A stretch of DNA of 39,406 bases, taken from NCBI GenBank assembly GCA_029259055.1, contig JAPDJP010000019.1, forward strand, positions 1 through 39,406, read 5' to 3'. Origin of the DNA: Thermoplasmatota archaeon (GTDB taxonomy: Archaea > Thermoplasmatota > E2 > UBA202 > JdFR-43). The notes beneath the pieces are model-generated. The model had not been told where the DNA came from and did no database searches. It saw nothing but the letters and a program-made list of their open reading frames with translations. Shown here one piece after another: positions 17,153 through 23,445 of this stretch (positions are counted from its first letter, which is position 1; every line of letters begins with the position of its first letter). Made by a program: the position numbers and the translations under genes.

Positions 17153-17180
17153 ATTCCGCCCTCCCCCCTTTTTTATAATT
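17153..17180 (+). terminator. C-rich then T-rich 3' tract
   Basis: After the TAA comes ATTCCGCCCTCCCCCC, then six T and TATAATT. This is the third instance of the post-stop C-rich/TATAATT arrangement seen at 2732 and 11072, again after a giant secreted gene. Confidence 0.45.
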
Positions 17181-17213
17181 GTTTTTATATATACATATTT
17201 TATTTATTTTCTG
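17181..17213 (+). promoter_or_regulatory. Promoter of the PIN-ATPase gene
   Basis: A TATA-like TTTTTATATATACAT at 17182-17196 is centred about 26 nt before the ATG at 17214, and no GGAGG is present. This fits a leaderless archaeal transcript. Confidence 0.55.
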
Positions 17214-18995
17214 ATGAAAATAGTACCAGATACTTCCGTAATAATAGATGGAAGAATTACAGAATTAATTAAGGCTGGCAAATTGCAAAAAGTAGATGTT
17301 ATAATTCCACTTGCCGTTCTAGCAGAATTGGAGCATCAAGCTAATGAAGGAAAAGAAGTTGGTATAAATGGATTGAATGAAATTATTGAATTGCAAGAAC
17401 TGGCAAAAGAAGGAAAAATTTACATACACTTTTATGGTAAATACCCAACGAAAGAGGAAATTGAATTTCATAGAATAGATGCAATTATAAGAGAAATTGC
17501 AGAAGAAATAGGAGCGACATTATTTACTTCTGATAAAGTACAAGCTCTATCCGCAAAAGCAAAAGGAATAAATGTCTATTATATCCCTCCATTACATGAA
17601 GAAAAGGAGCTCGAAATATTAAAATATTTTGATGAAGAAACAATGAGTGTGCATTTGAGAGATGGAACAAAACCTTTTGCCAAAAAAGGAAAGCCAGGTA
17701 GTTTCAAAATAGTTGAATTAGACAATAAAATTTTAACAGAAAAAGAGTTGACCAATTTAACGCACCAAATTATTGAATATGCAAAAAGAGATCCAGACAG
17801 CTTTATAGAAATAGAGAGGAAAGGTGCAACAATCGTGCAACTTGGCAACATGCGTATAGCTATTGCTCGTCCTCCATTTTCTGACAGATTCGAAATCACA
17901 GCAACTCGTCCTATTGTTAAATTAAGTTTAGAAGATTATAACCTTGATGAAGAACTCATAAGAAGATTATCGGATTACAATAGAGGAATTTTAGTATCAG
18001 GCCCCCCCGGCTCAGGAAAATCGACTTTTGCTCAGGCAGTAGCAGAATATTTGTATAGCTTGGGGGCAATTGTCAAAACTATGGAAAATCCAAGAGACTT
18101 ACAGGTAAGAGATGAGATAACACAGTTTGCTCCTTTAGAAAAAAACATGGAATTAACTGCAGATATATTGCTTTTAGTTCGTCCAGATTTTGTTGTTTTT
18201 GATGAAGTAAGAAGAAGCAAAGATTTTAAGGTTTTTGCAGATATGCGATTGGCGGGGGTTGGTTTAATTGGTGTTACCCATGCTAACCGAGCGATAGATG
18301 CAATACAAAGATTGATAGGAAGAGTTGAACTGGGAATGATTCCGCAGGTTGTTGATACAGTTATACATATAGTTGGAGGGGAAATAAAAGAAATTTTAGA
18401 ATTGGATTTTACGGTTAAAATACCACATGGGATGGAGGAAGCGGACTTGGCCCGCCCAGTTATAATTGTGAGAGATTTTTATACAAAAAAAGCATTATAT
18501 GAAATCTATAGCTATGGAGAGCAAGTTATTGTTATGCCAGTCAAAGGAGAAGGAAAAAGTCCTCTGAAAACTTTAGCAGAAAAACAAATAAGGCATATTA
18601 TAGAAAAATACATTGATGGGGATGTTAAAGTAGAAATAAATGGAAATACAGCGGTAGTGTATGTTGAAGAAAAATATATCCCATATTTAATTGGGAAGGG
18701 AGGGAAAACAATATCTTCTATTGAAAAAGAGGCGGGAATAAAGATTAATGTTAAACCGCTTTTTAAAGAAGTAGAATTAATACCAAATATTATTAAAAGG
18801 AAAAAAGATCTTGTTTTGAAAATTGGTAAGCCATATGCAGGAAAAGAAGCAAAAATAATGATAGATGGAGAAATTGTTTTTTCAGGAAGCGTATCTTCCC
18901 AAGGAGATATCAAAATAAAAAGGCATACGTTGACAGGAAAAAAAATTATCGAGGCAATAGCATCAAATGCAAATTTGGTTGTTAGAATAAAATGA
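17214..18995 (+). CDS. PIN-domain / PilT-type ATPase / KH-domain protein (PINA-like)
   Basis: 593 residues. The PIN domain at about 1-130 starts with VPDTSVIIDG, so the first catalytic Asp is kept, and has further acidic residues in LAELEHQ and the later TSDK. A RecA/PilT-like ATPase follows with Walker A GPPGSGKS at 263-270 and a Walker-B-like VVFDEVRRS. A KH domain with GKGG at 494-497 lies in the C-terminal third. This PIN-ATPase-KH order is typical of a broadly conserved archaeal protein; a Sulfolobus homologue, PINA, is described as a hexameric ATPase acting on Holliday junctions. The PIN domain may give nuclease activity. It is probably co-transcribed with the Nudix gene, overlapping it by 4 bp. 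Confidence 0.9.
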   Translation: MKIVPDTSVIIDGRITELIKAGKLQKVDVIIPLAVLAELEHQANEGKEVGINGLNEIIELQELAKEGKIYIHFYGKYPTKEEIEFHRIDAIIREIAEEIGATLFTSDKVQALSAKAKGINVYYIPPLHEEKELEILKYFDEETMSVHLRDGTKPFAKKGKPGSFKIVELDNKILTEKELTNLTHQIIEYAKRDPDSFIEIERKGATIVQLGNMRIAIARPPFSDRFEITATRPIVKLSLEDYNLDEELIRRLSDYNRGILVSGPPGSGKSTFAQAVAEYLYSLGAIVKTMENPRDLQVRDEITQFAPLEKNMELTADILLLVRPDFVVFDEVRRSKDFKVFADMRLAGVGLIGVTHANRAIDAIQRLIGRVELGMIPQVVDTVIHIVGGEIKEILELDFTVKIPHGMEEADLARPVIIVRDFYTKKALYEIYSYGEQVIVMPVKGEGKSPLKTLAEKQIRHIIEKYIDGDVKVEINGNTAVVYVEEKYIPYLIGKGGKTISSIEKEAGIKINVKPLFKEVELIPNIIKRKKDLVLKIGKPYAGKEAKIMIDGEIVFSGSVSSQGDIKIKRHTLTGKKIIEAIASNANLVVRIK

Positions 18996-19390
18996 CAGAA
19001 GTAGTTACAGCTGTTGTTATACATAACAAAAAAATTTTACTCCTAAAAAGAGGATCCAAAGTTAGAACATATAAAGGTAAATGGGCATGTGTTTCAGGAT
19101 ATTTAGAAAAAAATGAAAAACCCGTTGAAAGAGCGATTAAAGAAATAAAAGAAGAAACAGGTTTACAAGAAAATGAAATAGTATTGTTAAAAATAGGAAA
19201 ACCTATAGAATTTTATGATAAAGATATAAAATGGAAAGTGCACCCTTTTTTATTTAAAACCAAGAGGAAGAGTGTTAAAATTGATTGGGAACATACTGAG
19301 TATAAATGGATAAATAAGGAAGAAATAGAAAAATTTGACACAGTGCCTAAATTAAAAGAAGTAATTAATGAACTGCTTGCAGATTCATGA
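18992..19390 (+). CDS. Nudix hydrolase
   Basis: 132 residues, one Nudix domain. The Nudix box spans about 36-58: G36, five residues, E42, then KEIKEETGL, so the usual REUxEExGU reads K-E-I-K-E-E-T-G-L with Lys in place of Arg. The metal-binding glutamates are kept. Such enzymes hydrolyse nucleoside diphosphates linked to another group, including oxidised or dinucleotide substrates; the exact substrate cannot be read from sequence. The ATG overlaps the end of the PIN-ATPase gene (ATGA type), indicating translational coupling. The 3' end overlaps the convergent Taw2-like gene by 6 bp. Confidence 0.85.
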   Translation: MTEVVTAVVIHNKKILLLKRGSKVRTYKGKWACVSGYLEKNEKPVERAIKEIKEETGLQENEIVLLKIGKPIEFYDKDIKWKVHPFLFKTKRKSVKIDWEHTEYKWINKEEIEKFDTVPKLKEVINELLADS

Positions 19391-20410
19391 AATTGCAACA
19401 TCTACTACGCAGTGTAAAATGCGAGGAGCATATGACTTTATCTTTTTATAAAATAAAATTTCCGCATATTTTCCCTTTTCCTTTGCAATTTTTTTTATCT
19501 TGCTAATTAATCTATCTGGAAAATCTTCTTCTTTGCAATTCTGATGGACATGAATTATTCCCTCACCTTTTAATACATCGATAGCATATGGCAAAAAATT
19601 TATGGAATCTAAATAGCCCATTATTACTCTATCAGCTACTCCTCTTGGGGCAACTATTCTACAATCGCCCAATTTTGTTGAAACTAATTTTTCAACATTA
19701 TTTAATAAGATATTTTCCTGTAAATACTTATAAGCGATTGGATTTATTTCGCAAGCAATAACTCGGGCTTTTGAATAAACAGCCATTGGTAAGGTAAAAT
19801 ATCCTATTCCAGCAAACATATCAACAACTATTTCGTTTTTGCTGGCGGTATTAGCCATTCTAATTCTTTCGTCAATGTTTCCCGAAGAAAACATAATTTT
19901 TGAAACATCGAATTTGTATTTTATACCATTTTCAATATGGATTGTTTCGGTATCTTTTCCATATATAAGTTTAAAAACCGGTTTTCTTTCTATACCTTTT
20001 ATTCCTCCAACATCTTCCAATACTGCCTTGCAATTCAATACTTGTGCATATACTTTAGCTACTTCCCTTTTATTTTTTATTCCTTTGAGTTTAATTACAA
20101 GAACATTTCCTAGTTTTTCCCATTTTTTTGGCAATTTTTCAAAATCTTCCATAGGTATTTTTCCTCTTAATTTTTCTTTAATTTCTTCAAAAGGAACAAA
20201 TTTTTTTCTTAGTAAAAAATCATTTTGTTTAACTATTTTATAATCCGTATTGATATCAAAATCTATTTCATTTTTTATTGGAATCTCTACTCGATCATTA
20301 TATCTCTTTATTTTTCTACTACTATCTAATAAATTCTTTTTAATCAGTAAATTCTTAACTTTTTCGGCATCATCTTTTTTAACTACTATAGCTAAGTTAT
20401 TAGCTTCCAT
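19385..20410 (-). CDS. taw2: Taw2/Trm5-family tRNA(Phe) G37 wybutosine-pathway enzyme
   Basis: 341 residues. The N-terminal part is a Trm5-type D1/D2 region, followed by a class I SAM-binding Rossmann fold with VDMFAGIGYF at 196-205 and an acidic CEINP. Where Trm5 m1G37 methyltransferases have an N-[L/P]-P motif, this protein has GYLDS (265-269). It ends with the SYAPR-x-x-HCVVDV signature of the family. This favours the Taw2/TYW2 3-amino-3-carboxypropyl transferase acting on tRNA position 37 over Trm5, but I cannot exclude a Trm5 variant. It follows the geranylgeranyl reductase gene on the same strand with a 19-bp overlap, so the two are probably co-transcribed. Confidence 0.7.
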   Translation of the reverse strand: MEANNLAIVVKKDDAEKVKNLLIKKNLLDSSRKIKRYNDRVEIPIKNEIDFDINTDYKIVKQNDFLLRKKFVPFEEIKEKLRGKIPMEDFEKLPKKWEKLGNVLVIKLKGIKNKREVAKVYAQVLNCKAVLEDVGGIKGIERKPVFKLIYGKDTETIHIENGIKYKFDVSKIMFSSGNIDERIRMANTASKNEIVVDMFAGIGYFTLPMAVYSKARVIACEINPIAYKYLQENILLNNVEKLVSTKLGDCRIVAPRGVADRVIMGYLDSINFLPYAIDVLKGEGIIHVHQNCKEEDFPDRLISKIKKIAKEKGKYAEILFYKKIKSYAPRILHCVVDVAIS

Positions 20411-21465
20411 AGCAATTCTATTATAAATTTTGGATTGCTAATAATAAATTTTTTGATTACGTTTGACGGATAATCGATATCTCCATATTTGTTTATTATC
20501 TCGATATTTTCCTTTACATTTTTGTAGAAGTCCATAAAATCTTTATTGTTCAATTTTAAGAAAATTTTCCTTGCAAAAAGGCATTTTTTAAGCTCCTTTC
20601 CAAACGTCTTCATAAAATTTTTTTTATATTGCTTAAAATTTCCAAAGTTTTCTGCCAACAATTCACTAGATAATAAAGCACCATAGATTCCTCCGCCTGA
20701 AGTAGCTTTTACTAATCCGCAGGCGTCTCCTATTAGTGCAACATTTCCTCGGTAAAATCTCCTCATACCTATTGGGATTTGTCCTACCTTAATATTTGAA
20801 ACATTTATATTTAAAATCTTTATAAACTTATTAAATCTTATCCTTAGATTTTCTTTTGTAGCCAATCCCACTCTTGCTATATTTCCTGTTGGTATTATCC
20901 ATGCAAAAAAGTCTGGAGAAATTTTTTTATCGATAAATACCGTTACAAAATCATCATCAATATTCATTTTTGCTTCCCCTTGTATAGCGTTTAAATATTC
21001 CACTTTTCCCATTTCAAATTTTTTTGCTACAGTACTTCTTGCGCCATCTGCTCCTATTAACCACTTATAATTTATATTGTCGCATTTGTTTTTGCGAATT
21101 TTATTAACCCTAAATTTTAATTTGTATTCAGCACCGCTTGACATTGCCATTTCTGCCATTTCATTATCAAATAGTTTTCTATCTATAACATAAGCATGTG
21201 TTTTATCTCCTCCTATACAAATCTGTTTTTTATCTGGAAAAATTATATATGCTCCCCTTATCTCATTGATTATTGCATTAGTTTTTGAATCCAATATTTT
21301 TTCATATAGGTTTATAACTCTTTCGCTTACAAGCCCTCCACACACTTTATTTCCGATTTCCGCGTTTTTCTCCATTACTATTGTTTTATATCCCTTTTTA
21401 GAAAGAATATTAGCTAATGAGTTTCCCGCTATCCCTCCACCTATAATTGCTACGTCAAATTGCAT
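20392..21465 (-). CDS. Geranylgeranyl reductase family FAD oxidoreductase
   Basis: 357 residues from the ATG at 21465; an in-frame TTG lies just upstream. The N-terminal dinucleotide fold is GGGIAG, followed by the family motif CGGLVSERV. A YxWxFP-like motif reads FFAWIIPTGNIARVGLA, and the second FAD motif is LIGDACGLVKATSGGG. These are hallmarks of archaeal geranylgeranyl reductases, which saturate the isoprenoid chains of ether lipids at the membrane using reduced ferredoxin or similar donors. At ~357 residues it is slightly shorter than typical 390-450-residue members, so a paralogous substrate such as free polyprenols is possible. The ATG lies about 26 nt from a TATA-like element in the divergent intergenic region, supporting a leaderless start. 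Confidence 0.85.
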   Translation of the reverse strand: MQFDVAIIGGGIAGNSLANILSKKGYKTIVMEKNAEIGNKVCGGLVSERVINLYEKILDSKTNAIINEIRGAYIIFPDKKQICIGGDKTHAYVIDRKLFDNEMAEMAMSSGAEYKLKFRVNKIRKNKCDNINYKWLIGADGARSTVAKKFEMGKVEYLNAIQGEAKMNIDDDFVTVFIDKKISPDFFAWIIPTGNIARVGLATKENLRIRFNKFIKILNINVSNIKVGQIPIGMRRFYRGNVALIGDACGLVKATSGGGIYGALLSSELLAENFGNFKQYKKNFMKTFGKELKKCLFARKIFLKLNNKDFMDFYKNVKENIEIINKYGDIDYPSNVIKKFIISNPKFIIELLWKLIT

Positions 21466-21496
21466 CAAATTTAAGTAACATGATTATTTAATAATA
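21466..21496. promoter_or_regulatory. Overlapping divergent leaderless promoters
   Basis: Only 31 bp separate the two divergent start codons. On the minus strand a TATA-like ATTATTAAATA at 21484-21494 is centred about 25 nt before the ATG at 21465. On the plus strand an AAATTTAAGT element at 21468-21477 is about 25 nt before the ATG at 21497. Each TATA element therefore lies close to the start of the opposite gene. Confidence 0.5.
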
Positions 21497-21760
21497 ATGC
21501 TAATGTTATTAAAGAAAAAAAACAAATTTGCCTTCCTTGCTAAATTTGTTGTGGATTCAAATGGAAAAAGAATAGGTGAAAGTATATCTGTATATGAAGA
21601 TTTACTTATAATAAAAAGAGGAGAAAAATTTTATGCTGTGCCATTTAAACACGTAGAATTAAAGGGTGAAGAAATTCATATAAGAGGGATAATACAATGG
21701 GATAGAGCGGAAGAGCTGGCGAGGAGATGGTATGCTGAAGATGGTAATCGTAGTAAATAA
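21497..21760 (+). CDS. Small beta-barrel (DUF5749/PRC-barrel-like) protein
   Basis: 87 residues, with an alternative ATG two codons in. A short basic N-terminus precedes alternating hydrophobic strands with a PRC-barrel-like pattern (GKRIGESISVYEDLLIIKRG, then FYAVPFKHVEL). The C-terminal tail is a short helix. Small barrel proteins of this kind are widespread in archaea; assignment to the DUF5749 family is from memory of such sequences and is tentative. Its function is unknown. The gene overlaps pth2 by 29 bp, and pth2 overlaps the DUF99 gene, so the three form one operon. That hints at a role linked to translation or RNA. Confidence 0.7.
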   Translation: MLMLLKKKNKFAFLAKFVVDSNGKRIGESISVYEDLLIIKRGEKFYAVPFKHVELKGEEIHIRGIIQWDRAEELARRWYAEDGNRSK

Positions 21761-22079
21761 AATCGAAATGTCCTGTGGAAAATTAGCGGCGCAAGTAGCC
21801 CATGCAGCAGTAGATTGTGCTTTAAAGAGTTTAAAAAAGAGACCCTATCTTGTTAAAAAATGGTTGGAGGAAGGACAAAAAAAGATTGTTTTAGAAGCTC
21901 CAGAAAAAGAAATTATGGAATTAGAAAAAAAAGCAAAATCTCAAGGATTGATTACAACATTAATAAGAGATGCTGGCTTAACTGAATTAGAACCAGGAAC
22001 AGTGACAGCATTGGCGATAGGTCCAGATGAAGAAAAAAAGCTGGATAAAGTTACTGGACAATTACCTTTAAAAAAATGA
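21732..22079 (+). CDS. pth2: Peptidyl-tRNA hydrolase Pth2
   Basis: 115 residues, the usual length of archaeal Pth2. The N-terminal motif GKLAAQVAHAAV carries the conserved basic residue and His. The C-terminal half holds the conserved RDAGLTELEPGT and the final ALAIGP strand. The enzyme hydrolyses peptidyl-tRNAs released by stalled ribosomes. A second ATG at 21741 would give a start closer to the family (MVIVVNK), so the first three codons are uncertain. It is nested between the small barrel gene (29-bp overlap) and the DUF99 gene (4-bp ATGA overlap). Confidence 0.95.
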   Translation: MLKMVIVVNKIEMSCGKLAAQVAHAAVDCALKSLKKRPYLVKKWLEEGQKKIVLEAPEKEIMELEKKAKSQGLITTLIRDAGLTELEPGTVTALAIGPDEEKKLDKVTGQLPLKK

Positions 22080-22645
22080 AAAAGGAAATTAGAATATTAG
22101 GAATTGATGACATGCCATTTTCTTTTGGCGATAGATTTGTTGATTTAGTAGGCGTAATAATGAGGGGAGGAATATATTTGGAAGGCGTTTTAAAAACAAC
22201 AATAGAAGTTGATGGGAAAGATGCTACAGAAAAAATTATTGAGATGGTAGAAAATACAAAGCACAGAAAACAACTCAAGATAATTATGCTCGATGGTGTT
22301 GCCTTTGGAGGATTTAATGTAGTAGATGCGGAAAAAATTTTTAATGAAACAAAATTGCCGATTATAACAATAACAAGAAAAAAGCCAGATATAAAAAAAA
22401 TAGAAGAAGCATTAAAGAAACATTTCAATGACTGGGAAGAGAGACTTAAAATAATCAAAAAAGGAAAAACGGAGGAGATAAAAATAAAATATCCAGTTTA
22501 TGTAAAATATTTTGGGATAGATAAAAAAGATGTTATAGATGTAATCAAATTATCAATAATAAGGGGAGCAATTCCAGAGCCGATAAGAATAGCACATCTG
22601 ATTGCAACAGGAATAAAAAAGGGAGAATCAACTGGTAGGTGCTGA
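22076..22645 (+). CDS. DUF99 family protein (endonuclease V-like fold)
   Basis: 189 residues, close to the family norm. It begins with IRILGIDDMPF and contains VGVIMRGG, KIIMLDGVAFGGFNVVD and the C-terminal PEPIRIAHLIATGI typical of archaeal DUF99 proteins. The family is related by fold to endonuclease V, with Asp residues at equivalent positions (IDD near the N-terminus, MLDG in the middle). The biochemical role is unknown. It is last in the barrel-pth2-DUF99 operon and overlaps the convergent GGGP synthase gene by 18 bp. Confidence 0.85.
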   Translation: MKKEIRILGIDDMPFSFGDRFVDLVGVIMRGGIYLEGVLKTTIEVDGKDATEKIIEMVENTKHRKQLKIIMLDGVAFGGFNVVDAEKIFNETKLPIITITRKKPDIKKIEEALKKHFNDWEERLKIIKKGKTEEIKIKYPVYVKYFGIDKKDVIDVIKLSIIRGAIPEPIRIAHLIATGIKKGESTGRC

Positions 22646-23377
22646 TTTAATTGCCAAAATAATTTCTTTCAATCTTTCTATATTTTTTTCTATTAAGGAG
22701 CCATTTACTATGGCGTTGGCTCCAGCCATTATTTTATTTTTTGCTTCTTCTGCATTTCTTATGCCACCTCCAACAATTATTGGAATTTTGACTTTCTCTC
22801 TTATTGTTTTTATCATTATATCTGGCACGGGCTTATCTGCATTTGAACCAGCTTCCAAATAAATACAGTCCATACCGATACACTCTGCATACAAAGCATA
22901 TTCAAGAGCTTTTTCAATATCATTTTCCCTTATGACATCCAATTTTACCTTACTTTCAACAGTTGTTGGCTCTTTACTCATACTTATAATCAAATAACCC
23001 ATTGGAATAGGTTTTATTCCCCATTTTTTTACTAATTTAGCCCCTTTTATCTGTTCTCCCTTTCTATATTTATAATCAAGAGAATTCAATAAATCCATAA
23101 AGAAAATGTAATCTGCATTTTCAGATATAGAATCTGCTGAGTTTGGAAAAAGAATCGTCGGAAGATTGCAATTTTTCTTTATCTCATCAATGGTTTCGTA
23201 AACCAATTTTCTATCTTTTATAGTGGAACCCCCCACCATTATAGCATCGCTTCCATATTCCTCACATATCCTTGCAATCTCTCCCGCTTTGGCCGGTTCT
23301 TGTTTATCTGGGTCTATTAATGAGAAATGTAATTTTCCTCTTTTAAGCTGTTCAATCATTTTCATTAAAAAATCCAT
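22628..23377 (-). CDS. Geranylgeranylglyceryl phosphate synthase
   Basis: 249 residues, a TIM barrel of usual length. Diagnostic motifs are FSLIDPDKQ near residue 20, DAIMVGGST, ILFPN, YLEAGSNADKPV and a phosphate-binding IIVGGGIRNAEEA followed by ANAIVNGS. The enzyme joins sn-glycerol-1-phosphate and geranylgeranyl diphosphate, the first committed step of archaeal ether lipids. In-frame ATGs follow at codons 5 and 7. A TATA-like ATTTAAAT at 23382-23389 lies too close to the first ATG but about 26 nt from codon 7, so the true start may be 23365 or 23359. It lies 68 bp beyond the polB stop on the same strand. Confidence 0.93.
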   Translation of the reverse strand: MDFLMKMIEQLKRGKLHFSLIDPDKQEPAKAGEIARICEEYGSDAIMVGGSTIKDRKLVYETIDEIKKNCNLPTILFPNSADSISENADYIFFMDLLNSLDYKYRKGEQIKGAKLVKKWGIKPIPMGYLIISMSKEPTTVESKVKLDVIRENDIEKALEYALYAECIGMDCIYLEAGSNADKPVPDIMIKTIREKVKIPIIVGGGIRNAEEAKNKIMAGANAIVNGSLIEKNIERLKEIILAIKSAPTS

Positions 23378-23403
23378 AAGGATTTAAATTTTTTATTTTT
23401 TAT
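23378..23403 (-). promoter_or_regulatory. AT-rich promoter of the GGGP synthase gene
   Basis: On the minus strand an A-rich tract leads into ATTTAAAT (23382-23389). No ribosome binding site is seen. If this is the TATA box, transcription would start near 23360, which favours a leaderless internal ATG. Confidence 0.4.
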
Positions 23404-23445
23404 GTTTTTGCAATATTTACTTGTAATAACTTATTTGTACAATCT

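Noticed and set aside
18512-19024. Antisense 170-codon frame over the PIN-ATPase 3' end
   Set aside because: It overlaps the KH domain coding sequence and shows no family signature.
20392-20410. The 19-bp overlap of the reductase and Taw2-like genes as a frameshift
   Set aside because: Both proteins have complete and unrelated termini, so this is ordinary operon overlap.
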